From NCBI GenBank assembly GCA_903938485.1, contig CAJADF010000087.1, positions 1-64,000 of the forward strand: a stretch of 64,000 bases of DNA, written 5' to 3'. Shown here piece after piece: positions 44,064-53,613 of this stretch. This DNA is from an uncultured Methylococcaceae bacterium (GTDB taxonomy: Bacteria; Pseudomonadota; Gammaproteobacteria; Methylococcales; Methylomonadaceae). A program made the position numbers and the translations under genes. How positions within the stretch are numbered: position 1 is the stretch's first letter; each line of letters starts with the position of its first letter. The notes under the pieces were generated by a model. It had not been told where the DNA came from. It ran no database searches and worked only from the letters and a program-made list of their open reading frames with translations.

Positions 44064-45425
44064 ATGAATATAAATGCCCCTCGAATATTAGTAGTAGATG
44101 ATGAGCCAGATATTCGTCGATTGGTCTGTGAGATACTTGAGGACGAAGGATATCAAGTGGCTATGGCAAAAAATGGTCTTGAAGCGCGGCAATTAAAGAT
44201 TTCTCATCGGCCTAATTTAATTTTACTTGATATTTGGATGCCTGATACTGATGGTGTCTCATTATTGAAAGAATGGGTATTAGAAGATGAGTTACTTTGT
44301 CCTGTAGTTATGATGTCAGGACATGGATCTGTTGAGCTCGCTGTTGAGGCAACACGATTGGGTGCTTATGATTTTTTGGAAAAGCCGTTGTCATTGGCAA
44401 AACTGCTGCTAATAGTTGAGCGAGCTATAGAGGCGGGTCATCTGCAAATTGAAAATGCTGGACTTAAAAAGCAGTTGGTTTCTGATATGGAGCCAGTAGG
44501 TAAAAGTGCGGCCGTAGCGAGAATCAAAGATCAGTTAAAACGTTTAGCACAACACGATACGCGGGTTTTGTTTTGTGGTGAAGCAGGTGTAGGTAAAGAA
44601 TTATATGCGCGATATTTACATAGCAATAGTCCGCAACGTAAAGGGCCTTTCATTGATGTTGCAGTAGGAAGTATTTCGCCGGAAAACTCAGCAGTAGAGT
44701 TTTTTGGAAAAGAATCTCTGGGTAAGGTGTATCCGGGGTTGTTGGAAAGAGCCAATAAAGGCACATTGTTTCTTAGTGAAATAGGTGGTATGGATGCAGA
44801 AACGCAGTTGCGTTTATTAAGTGCTTTGGAGTCTAGTTCTTTTTTGCGTGTAGGTGGAAGTGAGGCTGTAAGAGTTGATGTAAGAGTTATTACTTCCACA
44901 AGAGTGTCTATGGATGAAGAGATTCGTTCTGGTCGTTTTAGACAGGACTTGTATTACATGTTGAACGAGGTGGCTTTTAATATTCCGCCGTTGCGTGAGC
45001 ATAGTGAAGATGTGCCTGGCTTATTGAGCTTTTATGTCGATTATTTTGTTACTCAAGATAAGTTGGCATTCCGTAAATTTTCGATGGCTACACAAAATTT
45101 TTTACGTAACTACAGTTGGCGTGGAAATGTTAGAGAGTTAAAAAACTTGGTTCAGCGGTTAATGATTTTAGGTGTGGGTGAAGAAATAGAGTTGGAGGAA
45201 GTGAGGTCGGCTTTAGGTTCAGTTGTAGTTGATGTGGCTTTAGTTGCGGCAGTGCCTGAATTTTTTAATCTGCAATTGAAGGACGCACGCGATCATTTCG
45301 AAAAAGCGTATCTGGAATATCATTTTGAACGGACAGGTGGCAGCGTGGCAAAATTGTCCGCGGCGGTTGGTATGGAAAGGACTCATTTATATCGAAAATT
45401 ACATTCTTTAAATATAAAATTATAA
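44064..45425 (+). CDS. NtrX-like response regulator lacking the sigma-54 loop
   Basis: The 453 residues comprise a receiver domain with phosphoacceptor Asp56 (LILLDIWMPD), an AAA+ domain with Walker A GEAGVGKE near residue 173 and a Fis-type helix-turn-helix at the C-terminus (GGSVAKLSAAVGMERTHLYRKL). The GAFTGA loop is missing: the corresponding region reads EFFGKESLGKVYPG. The Walker B segment reads GTLFLSEIG instead of the usual GTLFLDEIG. It therefore probably cannot drive sigma-54 open-complex formation and may act on sigma-70 promoters or only bind DNA. Confidence 0.92.
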   Translation: MNINAPRILVVDDEPDIRRLVCEILEDEGYQVAMAKNGLEARQLKISHRPNLILLDIWMPDTDGVSLLKEWVLEDELLCPVVMMSGHGSVELAVEATRLGAYDFLEKPLSLAKLLLIVERAIEAGHLQIENAGLKKQLVSDMEPVGKSAAVARIKDQLKRLAQHDTRVLFCGEAGVGKELYARYLHSNSPQRKGPFIDVAVGSISPENSAVEFFGKESLGKVYPGLLERANKGTLFLSEIGGMDAETQLRLLSALESSSFLRVGGSEAVRVDVRVITSTRVSMDEEIRSGRFRQDLYYMLNEVAFNIPPLREHSEDVPGLLSFYVDYFVTQDKLAFRKFSMATQNFLRNYSWRGNVRELKNLVQRLMILGVGEEIELEEVRSALGSVVVDVALVAAVPEFFNLQLKDARDHFEKAYLEYHFERTGGSVAKLSAAVGMERTHLYRKLHSLNIKL

Positions 45426-45638
45426 TTTTTAAATAATTGCAATTAACTCTTGATTTAATAAGTGTTCTTCCTGTAAAATTTCCTGTTTGGTGGGTGTGCG
45501 CTTGTTAATTAACGAGCTTATGTTCTGTAGGAGCATAATAAAATTTATACCTGAAAATAAATAAACATTGAAAGATAAAGCAATGTTTAGTAAAATTCTC
45601 GCTCTTTTATTGAGCCTTTAGAGAAAGACTAAGTAACG

Positions 45639-46067
45639 ATGAAAACATTTAGTGCAAAAGCAGCAGAAGTTAAGCGCGATTGGTATGTAGTTGATGCAGA
45701 TGGGAAGACGCTGGGCCGCCTTGCTTCTGAGATTGCATTACGTCTTCGCGGTAAGCATAAACCAGAATATACACCGCACGTTGATACCGGTGATTACATT
45801 ATTGTAGTGAACGTAGATAAAATTGGCGTTACTGGCAATAAAGAAAAGAATAAGTTGTATCAACATCATACTGGTTACATTGGTAACTTAAAAACAGTTA
45901 GCTTAGGCAAGTTAAGACAAACGTTCCCAGATCGTATTCTTACTACAGCTGTTAAAGGTATGTTACCGAACAATCCATTGGGTCGTGCGATGTTCAAGAA
46001 ATTGAAAGTATATGCAGGATCTGAACATGATCATCAGGCTCAACAGCCAAAAGTTTTAGAATTATAA
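45639..46067 (+). CDS. rplM: 50S ribosomal protein L13
   Basis: The 142-residue protein has the L13 signatures [20 protein letters not shown] and [25 protein letters not shown]. The roughly 210-base leader before it contains a small hairpin (AACATT/AATGTT near 45567-45590) that could be a regulatory site, but I do not recognise a known leader class. It is cotranscribed with rpsI, 11 bases downstream. Confidence 0.99.
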   Translation: MKTFSAKAAEVKRDWYVVDADGKTLGRLASEIALRLRGKHKPEYTPHVDTGDYIIVVNVDKIGVTGNKEKNKLYQHHTGYIGNLKTVSLGKLRQTFPDRILTTAVKGMLPNNPLGRAMFKKLKVYAGSEHDHQAQQPKVLEL

Positions 46068-46078
46068 GTGAGTAGACA

Positions 46079-46471
46079 ATGGTAGCAGCTCAGTATTACG
46101 GAACAGGTCGTCGTAAAAGTGCAATTGCACGTGTTTACGCTACTTCAGGGACTGGAAAAATCACAGTTAACAAAAAAACATTAGAAGATTATTTTGGTCG
46201 TAAAACTGATCAAATGGTATCTCGTCAACCTTTAGAGTGTGTGGAAATGGTTGGCAAATTTGATATTAATGTCATCGTTAAAGGTGGTGGTCCATCAGGT
46301 CAGGCTGGTGCTATTCGTCATGGCTTAACTCGAGCCCTGATGGTGTATGATGAGGCTTTAAGACCAGCCTTAAGAAAAGCGGGATTTGTTACTCGTGACT
46401 CTCGTGTTGTTGAACGTAAAAAAATTGGCTTACATAAAGCTAGAAAACGTCCACAATACTCTAAACGTTAA
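46079..46471 (+). CDS. rpsI: 30S ribosomal protein S9
   Basis: The 130-residue protein has [15 protein letters not shown] at the N-terminus and the invariant C-terminal [11 protein letters not shown] tail that reaches the P-site tRNA. It is followed by a strong terminator at 46517-46553, ending the rplM-rpsI operon. Confidence 0.99.
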   Translation: MVAAQYYGTGRRKSAIARVYATSGTGKITVNKKTLEDYFGRKTDQMVSRQPLECVEMVGKFDINVIVKGGGPSGQAGAIRHGLTRALMVYDEALRPALRKAGFVTRDSRVVERKKIGLHKARKRPQYSKR

Positions 46472-46516
46472 TTTTTATACTTCATGTCAGGTAATATTAT
46501 TTACCTTTTATGAAAT

Positions 46517-46553
46517 AAAAAGGGCCACATCTTAAGAGATGTGGCCCTTTTTT
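46517..46553 (+). terminator. Terminator of rplM-rpsI
   Basis: A 15-bp stem AAAAAGGGCCACATC / GATGTGGCCCTTTTT with a six-base loop is followed by T residues. It is among the strongest hairpins in the window. Confidence 0.95.
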
Positions 46554-46729
46554 GTTGGTAAGAATAAAGTCTTCAGCTTTACAAATAGGTGTTAATAATG
46601 GTATTAATATCTAAAATTTTGATGAGTATTAGTTTTTATAAAATACAAGTTATAAACACCGTTTATAGTATTAATAATTCAATTTTACAATTAAGATTTA
46701 CTTATTTAACGACTTAATAGATAGCCCCA

Positions 46730-47500
46730 ATGTCCCAGGACTCAAAAAAAAAATCAAATTTAATTAATGCGCTTGAATTTAAAACTAGCACATTTTCAGT
46801 GCCAGTTTTAATGTTGGCTTCTGATGATATGGGTTTACTTGAGCAATTATTAGCTCAAAAAATTAAACAAGCCCCCGAGTTTTTTAAAAACTCACCTTTA
46901 GTCTTAGATTTGCAAGAAATTAATAAACAAGGTTTTATAGTCGATATTATTGCTCTAGTTGATTTAATTCGAAAGGCCGGATTAATATTGGTTGGAGTAA
47001 GAGCGGGTAACGTACTCCAAAATAAGCAGTCATTAGACTTAGGGGTTCCTGTTTATGCTGCGCAAGGACGAGAATCGATAGTTGAAAGTCAAAGGTTAAC
47101 AAAATTTCAGGTCGAAACGCCTCCTACTATTGAGTCTGATAAGCCACAAGAAATAAAAGTTACCGTTCCAACTACTTTAATAACTCATCCTATTAGATCA
47201 GGTCAACGTATATACGCAGCAGGTGATATAGTTATTATGGCGCAAGTTAGTGCAGGTGCTGAAATTATTGCTGAGGGTAACATACATGTTTATAGTACTT
47301 TAAGAGGTAGGGCATTAGCGGGTGTTTTAGGAGATATTGACGCTAGAATATTTTGTTTTGATCTGCAGGCTGAATTGATTTCGATTGCGGGTAATTATAA
47401 AGTCAGCGAAGATTTGGGTGCTTCAGTGAGAAATAAACCGGTGCAGATTTATTTGAAAGACAAGTCATTAATTATTAAAGATATTGTGTTACACCATTAA
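46730..47500 (+). CDS. minC: Septum site-determining protein MinC
   Basis: MinC blocks FtsZ assembly away from midcell. The 256 residues have the N-terminal FtsZ-binding domain (ALEFKTSTFSVPVLML) and the C-terminal beta-helix (VRSGQ-like IRSGQRIYAAGDIVIMAQVSAGAE, then GDIDARIFCFDLQAELISIAG), which binds MinD. It starts the standard minC-minD-minE operon. Confidence 0.97.
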   Translation: MSQDSKKKSNLINALEFKTSTFSVPVLMLASDDMGLLEQLLAQKIKQAPEFFKNSPLVLDLQEINKQGFIVDIIALVDLIRKAGLILVGVRAGNVLQNKQSLDLGVPVYAAQGRESIVESQRLTKFQVETPPTIESDKPQEIKVTVPTTLITHPIRSGQRIYAAGDIVIMAQVSAGAEIIAEGNIHVYSTLRGRALAGVLGDIDARIFCFDLQAELISIAGNYKVSEDLGASVRNKPVQIYLKDKSLIIKDIVLHH

Positions 47501-47516
47501 CGTAGAGGAAAATTTT

Positions 47517-48326
47517 GTGGCAAGAGTAATAGTCGTAACATCTGGTAAAGGCGGTGTTGGTAAAACAACTACAAGTGCTGCTATTGCCATGGGACTGGCA
47601 AAAAGAGGTCATAAAACAGCTGTAATTGATTTTGATGTAGGTTTGCGTAATCTAGATTTAATCATGGGTTGTGAACGTAGAGTTGTTTATGATTTTGTCA
47701 ATGTTATCAATGAAGAAGCAACCCTTAATCAGGCACTGATTCGGGATAAAAATTGTAATTTATTGTATATTTTACCTGCTTCACAAACGCGTGATAAAGA
47801 TGCGTTAAGTCAGGAAGGTGTGGGTAGGGTTCTTGATGAATTGAAGAAAGATTTCAAATATATTGTATGTGATTCCCCCGCCGGGATTGAGAAAGGTGCG
47901 CATTTAGCAATGTATTTTGCTGATGATGCGTTTGTTGTTACTAATCCTGAAGTTTCATCTGTTAGAGATTCTGACCGTATGTTGGGTATTCTATCTAGCA
48001 AATCTCGTAGGGCAGAACAAAACGAAGAGCCTATTAACGAATTTTTATTGTTAACACGTTATTCGCCAGAGCGAGTTAAATTAGGTGAAATGCTAAGTGT
48101 TGATGATGTACAAGATATTTTGTCTTTGCATCTATTGGGCGTTATTCCTGAGTCAAAATCCGTACTTAATGCTTCAAATTCTGGTACTCCGGTCATTCTT
48201 GATGAAAAGAGTGACGCTGGACAAGCTTATGCGGATATTGTGGCTCGTTACTTAGGAGAAGAAAGACCTCACCGCTTTATTGACGATAAAAAAGGATTTT
48301 TTAGGAATCTTTTTGGGGGTAAATAA
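47517..48326 (+). CDS. minD: Septum site-determining ATPase MinD
   Basis: The GTG at 47517 with AGAGGAAAA upstream gives the standard N-terminus ARVIVVTSGKGGVGKTTT (269 residues; E. coli 270); an in-frame start at 47484 would overlap minC. The deviant Walker A is KGGVGKT, and the C-terminal amphipathic helix KKGFFRNLFGGK binds the membrane. Its stop overlaps the minE start (TAATG). Confidence 0.98.
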   Translation: MARVIVVTSGKGGVGKTTTSAAIAMGLAKRGHKTAVIDFDVGLRNLDLIMGCERRVVYDFVNVINEEATLNQALIRDKNCNLLYILPASQTRDKDALSQEGVGRVLDELKKDFKYIVCDSPAGIEKGAHLAMYFADDAFVVTNPEVSSVRDSDRMLGILSSKSRRAEQNEEPINEFLLLTRYSPERVKLGEMLSVDDVQDILSLHLLGVIPESKSVLNASNSGTPVILDEKSDAGQAYADIVARYLGEERPHRFIDDKKGFFRNLFGGK

Positions 48327-48592
48327 TGAGTTTATTGGATTATTTTAAAATTTCTAAGGTGAGTACGGCATCTCTTGCAAAAGAGAGATTGCAAATTTTG
48401 GTTGCACATGAAAGAACCTCAAAAAATCAGCCTTCGTATCTTCCGCAATTGCAAAAAGAATTGTTAGCGGTAATACAAAAATATGTGAACGTAAGTCAAG
48501 ATGCTATTTCAGTTAGTTTTGAGCAAGATGATGATCAAGAAACTTTAGAGCTTAATATCGTTTTACCTGATTTACAAGTTAAAGGCATATAA
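48326..48592 (+). CDS. minE: Cell division topological specificity factor MinE
   Basis: The 88 residues have the N-terminal SLLDYFKI membrane/MinD-binding part, the ASLAKERLQILVAHER anti-MinCD helix and the C-terminal dimerisation domain. It releases MinD from the membrane and so drives the pole-to-pole oscillation. Length is standard. Confidence 0.97.
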   Translation: MSLLDYFKISKVSTASLAKERLQILVAHERTSKNQPSYLPQLQKELLAVIQKYVNVSQDAISVSFEQDDDQETLELNIVLPDLQVKGI

Positions 48593-48661
48593 CAATCTTA
48601 TTGTAGTATTTGTGGTTATAAAATGTAGTTGTTCAATTAATCATTATAGAGGTGACTTAAA

Positions 48662-48859
48662 ATGCTTAAATTAATTGGTGATGCTGCTGGTATTGTTTGG
48701 CAATATTTAGACGCTAATGGGCCTGCAAGTGCTACTAAGATAATTGCTGACACCGATTTAAATAAAGTTGATGTTCAGCGAGGAATTGGTTGGTTAATGA
48801 AAGAAGATAAGTTGAATATTGAGATGGCTGGTCGTACTGAAGTCATTTCACTTAAATGA
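48662..48859 (+). CDS. DUF2582 winged-helix protein
   Basis: This 65-residue protein resembles the DUF2582 winged-helix family: GIVWQYLDANGPASATKIIADTDL forms the first two helices and VQRGIGWLMKEDKLNIE the recognition helix and wing. These small proteins may bind DNA or act as adaptor domains; their role is unknown. A ribosome binding site GAGGTG precedes the ATG. It lies 70 bases after minE and before a hairpin. Confidence 0.85.
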   Translation: MLKLIGDAAGIVWQYLDANGPASATKIIADTDLNKVDVQRGIGWLMKEDKLNIEMAGRTEVISLK

Positions 48860-48871
48860 ATACATGTTTCA

Positions 48872-48899
48872 TTCAGGGGATTTATTCCCCTGAAATTTT
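48872..48899 (+). terminator. Probable terminator after the winged-helix gene
   Basis: TTCAGGGGA / TCCCCTGAA with a five-base loop is followed by ATTTTAT. The T-tract is short, so termination strength is uncertain. It also separates this gene from the convergent PepSY gene. Confidence 0.7.
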
Positions 48900-48961
48900 A
48901 TACTTAAATTAAATTATGATTTCTGCCTTATATTAATTTAAGTCTTAGTATTCGGTAGAAA

Positions 48962-50275
48962 TCATTTTTTAAAATATTTCAATACAGAGTTTAACGCTTG
49001 TTTATAACCTTTGATTATATAGGGCGTGGTTTTTTTAATATACTTCTCTATGATTATATAAAGTGATACTGCAGAATTTATCCCTTCTTTTTTTATTTGA
49101 TAGACTAATTCTTTAATTTTTTCATAATCAATAGGCCTATCTTTTATTATCCCATTCTTAAATAGCCACGTTACAAGTCCGCTAATATATAAGATAAAAA
49201 GGCTAATTCCACTAAAGAACCACAGTAATCTTCCTGTTGCACCCAAAGCTTCACCCGTATGTAAAGGCCAAATCCAACTCGCAAATGTTTCACCTTTTGT
49301 AAATTGATTAGGATTCCGTATTTCTTTGATTTGTCCGCTCCAGCGGTCAACCCAAACAGTAGTGTATGGGTGGCGTCGATTAACTTCATTTTTTTGTTTT
49401 AAATTAATGCGATATACACCAGTATCAGCTGTTGGCGTCGTGACTCTTCTTAGTTCGGCTTTAGGGAATGGTCCTTGAGCAACAAATGTGGCAGCAGATA
49501 AACCTGTTGGATGGTTATTGGGTATTGCTGTGCTACTAATAGTACGGTCTGTTTGTCCGTGTTCCATGCCAGATGAGCCGGTAAATGAATCAAGAATACC
49601 TGGGTAACTCAATAAAAAACCTGTGTTAGCTAAAATTAATAAAGTAAATACGCTAAATAGCCCTAGCCATCGATGTAAATCAAAAACCAGTAACATCATG
49701 CCTTTATGAGGTCTAAATCTTAAAGCGTCTTTTATTTGTTTAAATCCGGGCCACCATAAGTAGAGGCCTGTTAAACAAGAAATATTTAAAAAAATGCCTA
49801 GCATGCCTACAAAATACCAGCCATAACTGTCCAAGTTAAGTTGAGTGTGTATGTTTAATAACCAAGTAGTGAAAGTATTCCCCCAGAAACGACTAGTTAT
49901 AACCTCTGCGGTGTAAGGATTTACTGATACCATTAAAGGAGCATAAAATTCAAAAAAAGTTTCTGAAGGTTTTTCAAACCATGCAGTAATCATACCATTT
50001 GCTGATGATGGCATTTCTAGCGTCCAAGATCCTGTTTTGGTGGGGTGTGCCAATTTTATTGAGGCGAATATTTTGTCGAGTGTTTGATATTGTCCTTGTG
50101 GATTTCTGATGATTAATTCGGGATTTAGCAAAGAGTCGATATCTGCTTTGTAAATACTTACACTGCCTGATAATCCAATTACGGCTAAGAAAAAGCCTGC
50201 ACTCAATGCCAAATAAAGATGGGCTTTTAACCAAGCAGTTCGTGTCAATAGGTATTTAATCTGTAATCGCATCAT
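48962..50275 (-). CDS. PepSY-associated TM helix protein
   Basis: From the ATG at 50275 the protein has 437 residues (a TTG at 50293 would add six). It has the PepSY-TM layout: a first helix (AHLYLALSAGFFLAVIGLSGSVSIY), a PepSY-like periplasmic part, a central LFDLHRWLGLFSVFTLLILANTGFLLSYPG-type helix pair whose histidines could bind heme, and a last helix. Relatives are thought to be ferric-siderophore or membrane reductases, but function is unproven. It is downstream of the FIST kinase and regulator on the same strand, so it could be their target. Confidence 0.85.
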   Translation of the reverse strand: MMRLQIKYLLTRTAWLKAHLYLALSAGFFLAVIGLSGSVSIYKADIDSLLNPELIIRNPQGQYQTLDKIFASIKLAHPTKTGSWTLEMPSSANGMITAWFEKPSETFFEFYAPLMVSVNPYTAEVITSRFWGNTFTTWLLNIHTQLNLDSYGWYFVGMLGIFLNISCLTGLYLWWPGFKQIKDALRFRPHKGMMLLVFDLHRWLGLFSVFTLLILANTGFLLSYPGILDSFTGSSGMEHGQTDRTISSTAIPNNHPTGLSAATFVAQGPFPKAELRRVTTPTADTGVYRINLKQKNEVNRRHPYTTVWVDRWSGQIKEIRNPNQFTKGETFASWIWPLHTGEALGATGRLLWFFSGISLFILYISGLVTWLFKNGIIKDRPIDYEKIKELVYQIKKEGINSAVSLYIIIEKYIKKTTPYIIKGYKQALNSVLKYFKK

Positions 50276-50423
50276 AATGGTGGATAAAAACAATTAAGCA
50301 TTATCCCATAGTGTTGGGTTTATTTCCTTCCAAGATTTTTTATGTTGAACGTTGAAACTAACTATTTTTAGATAGATATTGGAATTGAATACGGGGGCAA
50401 TAAACTTATGGGGTATTTTATTA

Positions 50424-51140
50424 TTAGGTGCGTTCTTTAATGGTGATTTTGGGGCCCAACAAAGCATAGCCGGTACCGCGATAAGTATGTATAGTAAAGT
50501 CTTTATCAAAATCAGTGAGTTTTTGGCGTAATCTAAAAACGATAGTATTTAGACGATATTCTGATTTTTCTAAAGTCTTAAACTCAAGAATTTCAGCAAG
50601 AGTCTCTCGAGTAACAACTTCCTCGGGCTGCTTAAGCAACGTCGTTAAAATTTTAGTATCGAGTTTTGTGAGGTTTAAGACTTGATTGTTTGGTGACATT
50701 AGCACCTGGCTTTTAATGTCTAACAGCCATAAAGGTGTTGTCAAAAGTGGAGTTAATCGACGATGTATGCTTTTAATGCAGGCGTTTAACTCTCGCCAAT
50801 CAATAGGTTTTGTTAAATAGATATCTGCACCATGTTCTAAGCCATAAATTTTATCTAAAATATCGGTACGCGCTGTTAGCATTATAATACCTATTTCTTT
50901 GTTCTTAGCAAGTCTATTGGCAATTGAAAAGCCATCTTCACCAGGTAAATTTACGTCTAAAATATAGATGTTACTTAACCAGTTTTTTCTTAATTTGTCT
51001 AGTTCCTTCGCATTTTCTACGCCTTTTACAACATAACCAAGATGAGTTAGTTGATGCATTAACTCAAGTCGTAAATTTTCACTGTCTTCAACAAGCGTAA
51101 TTGTAATAGGTTGTGATGTTGGATTAATTGTTATAGGCAT
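50424..51140 (-). CDS. OmpR-family response regulator
   Basis: The 238 residues have a receiver domain (TLVEDSENLRLEL start, phosphoacceptor Asp in YILDVNLPGEDG near residue 60, Lys in LTKPIDW) and a C-terminal winged helix (LTKLDTKILTTLLKQPEEVVTRETL, then YRLNTIVFRLRQKL). It should be the partner of the FIST kinase, which lies 136 bases upstream. Confidence 0.94.
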   Translation of the reverse strand: MPITINPTSQPITITLVEDSENLRLELMHQLTHLGYVVKGVENAKELDKLRKNWLSNIYILDVNLPGEDGFSIANRLAKNKEIGIIMLTARTDILDKIYGLEHGADIYLTKPIDWRELNACIKSIHRRLTPLLTTPLWLLDIKSQVLMSPNNQVLNLTKLDTKILTTLLKQPEEVVTRETLAEILEFKTLEKSEYRLNTIVFRLRQKLTDFDKDFTIHTYRGTGYALLGPKITIKERT

Positions 51141-51276
51141 AAGAGTTTATTACTTAATTAAGGTCAGAAAACAGTTCAATGCTAAAATTTATCATATATG
51201 GTTGTAATCAAAAAAATGGGTGTTAGAAATACTATTTAAAATTGAATCATGAGTTTTGTAGCATACCTTGAACTAA

Positions 51277-53337
51277 TTAAAAGGCGGTTAGGGGAATATC
51301 TAAGATAAAACTTATTACGTTTTTTTTAAACTCTATATCAATAGAGCCTCGGTGTTGTTGGGCAATATTGCGAGTTAAATAAAGTCCTAGTCCGGCCCCA
51401 GCCACATTGTTTTTTTCGCTACCTCGGTAATATTTATTAAATATTTTTTGTTTATCGAGGATAGAAAAATTATCAGTAATATTACTAACATTAAAGCGTA
51501 AAGTTGATTTGTCTATAGTTTCAATATCAAAAGTAATCTCGGTTTGTGGTGGACTGTATTTATAAGCATTTTCAATTAAATTATTTAAAGCCACTTGTAA
51601 TAAACTAAAGTCCCCTTGTCCTATTTCATCGTAATTAGAGCAGTTTATTTTGATGATTTTGCTGTTAAGATTATCAATGCTTATCGACATTAAGCAATTG
51701 CCAGAGTCTATGTCATCGGGTAAATTTAGATTGTATCTTGAGAGGATTGCATCAACTAAGTCATAGACTTGCCAAGTTTCGATGATTAATTGCACTTCAC
51801 TGTGTGGGTTAAAGCGTTTATTAACCAATATGGTATTCAATAAATTATCGAGTCGCTTAATTGCTTGCCTGATATTTTGGTGTCGATTAATGGTTTCAGT
51901 TTGTTCGGGTAAGGTTTCAAGTGCTAAGCTTTGTACAATAGAGTCAATAATTGCCAGTGGTGTTTTAATCTCATGACCTAACATAGAGATAAAGTTAATA
52001 AGCTCATTTCGTGACTCATGTTGTTTGGTTGTTTCTAAAGCAGATAATTTTTTTATTTCTAAATTTGTTTGTTCTAGTTCGGTTGTAACCTTAGCAATGA
52101 ATTTAACTAAACGAGAAACGACCCGTGTATGGTTATTCGCATAGGGGTCATAATTGGTATTGGTATTGGTATTGGTATTGGTATTGGTATTGGTATTGGT
52201 ATTGGTATTGGTATCACCTTCTTTAAATGCGGCGACTACCATTGCAGAGTTAAGTAGTTCTATTTGTGAAGATGGGCCTGCATATTCACCGTAAGTATAA
52301 AAACCAAAAGTGGGTGCAATATCTTGAAATGGTAAAGTTTCAAGGTTAGATTCATTCTGCATTAAAAAACGTCGACATCCACAGGAGTATAAGAAAATGG
52401 CTTCTGGATCAAGCTTTCTCAGTTCTTCTTGAACAGTTTTGGCTTTATCGATGATAAGTTTAGGGTCGCCGTAACCAAGTTTAAATGTTTCACCAGTTTT
52501 AATGTCGGCTACAAATTGTAGGCCCTCATCGGCTGTAATGTTAACAGGAACACGAGCAATAATTTTTTGATTGCGTTCAAGTAATAAAGGAAATTCTAAG
52601 GAGTTAATAAAGAAGTCATCATCATTATTAATGCCTAGATAGTTTTTGTAGATATCAAATGCCGGTTTATTATCAATAGTATTAATCACAGTCCCTTCAG
52701 AGCTAGTTATTGTCATAGCTTTGCTTAAGGGTAGCCAACCTAAATAGTTTCTAATTTCAACTTGTAAGGAGGGTCCGGTAAAGGCCACTATTATACAAGC
52801 AGAGTCATATATATCTTCCCCCATAAACACATTGGATTGATATGACAAGCTATAATCCCCCGCCCCACCACCAAATAAAATACATTGCTGATGGTCAATA
52901 TTTATAGATTTGAATAAATTTTTGATGTTAAGACTAATGGATGTGCTTAGCAATAAAACAGCTTTAATAGTCTCCGTAGTTTTGTTTAGGTAGTTGTTGA
53001 TGGACATTCCTATTTTATCTTCATGACCTTGTGAGCCTGAAATAAGCGTCGCATATAGTGTTGCATCTCGGAAAAAAGAAAAGCCAATAATAGTTTGTGA
53101 TGTTACTGAGAGACCATTAACAATTTCACCAATCGTGCTGGCTCCGATAATTATGGCGTTAGGAATGATGTTTAAAATGTTGGCATTAAAACTTATGATG
53201 GATTCAGAATTGATTGTTGCGCAATATATTTGTACTAACACGGCGCTATTGTGCTTTGCATTTAAACAAATCTCTGGAGATTTAAGAATCTCTTTAAGCG
53301 TGTCTATATCATTGACGATATAAGAAAAATGTTTCAT
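51277..53337 (-). CDS. FIST-domain histidine kinase with Asn-Thr repeat linker
   Basis: The 686 residues have no clear membrane helix. Residues 30-225 are a FIST N-domain and 230-370 a FIST C-domain, a sensory pair thought to bind small ligands such as amino acids. Residues 376-395 are ten Thr-Asn pairs encoded by a perfect hexanucleotide repeat. A coiled stretch, the HisKA box with phosphoacceptor His (FISMLGHEIKTPLAI) and an ATPase domain (NLIENAYKYSPP, then GAGLGLYLTRNIA) follow. GGA lies six bases before the ATG. Confidence 0.92.
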   Translation of the reverse strand: MKHFSYIVNDIDTLKEILKSPEICLNAKHNSAVLVQIYCATINSESIISFNANILNIIPNAIIIGASTIGEIVNGLSVTSQTIIGFSFFRDATLYATLISGSQGHEDKIGMSINNYLNKTTETIKAVLLLSTSISLNIKNLFKSINIDHQQCILFGGGAGDYSLSYQSNVFMGEDIYDSACIIVAFTGPSLQVEIRNYLGWLPLSKAMTITSSEGTVINTIDNKPAFDIYKNYLGINNDDDFFINSLEFPLLLERNQKIIARVPVNITADEGLQFVADIKTGETFKLGYGDPKLIIDKAKTVQEELRKLDPEAIFLYSCGCRRFLMQNESNLETLPFQDIAPTFGFYTYGEYAGPSSQIELLNSAMVVAAFKEGDTNTNTNTNTNTNTNTNTNTNYDPYANNHTRVVSRLVKFIAKVTTELEQTNLEIKKLSALETTKQHESRNELINFISMLGHEIKTPLAIIDSIVQSLALETLPEQTETINRHQNIRQAIKRLDNLLNTILVNKRFNPHSEVQLIIETWQVYDLVDAILSRYNLNLPDDIDSGNCLMSISIDNLNSKIIKINCSNYDEIGQGDFSLLQVALNNLIENAYKYSPPQTEITFDIETIDKSTLRFNVSNITDNFSILDKQKIFNKYYRGSEKNNVAGAGLGLYLTRNIAQQHRGSIDIEFKKNVISFILDIPLTAF
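52153..52212. repeat. Ten perfect hexanucleotide repeats inside the FIST kinase gene
   Basis: ATTGGT occurs ten times without error (as ACCAAT on the coding strand, Thr-Asn). Because the unit is six bases, gain or loss of copies changes the linker by two residues and keeps the frame. Confidence 0.97.
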
Positions 53338-53613
53338 TTGATATCCACATAGTGGTTATTTAGCTTTAGTCAGGATTTATATTACAAATAATTGTTATAT
53401 TGCTGTTATTAATACGTATTTTTATTAAAAGTAGCGTAACTTTAATATCTATCCGATTAAATTACAATAAAAAAATTATAATAAGTTTATTACATATTTT
53501 TGGATAAGGTTATTGGGTTTATGTCGATTGATTTGTCTGTAATCAAACTCGCGCGAAGACTTGCATACATATAAAATATGTGTTTTTGATCGCCTGTTAA
53601 GGGAAATAAGGAA

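Noticed and set aside
50294-50509. 71-residue minus-strand ORF between the regulator and PepSY genes
   Set aside because: It starts inside the response regulator gene in another frame, has no ribosome binding site and no recognisable domain.
53566-53587. Terminator hairpin before the ABC operon
   Set aside because: ACATAT/ATATGT is only six weak A/T pairs with a three-base loop, so the T run alone does not support a terminator.
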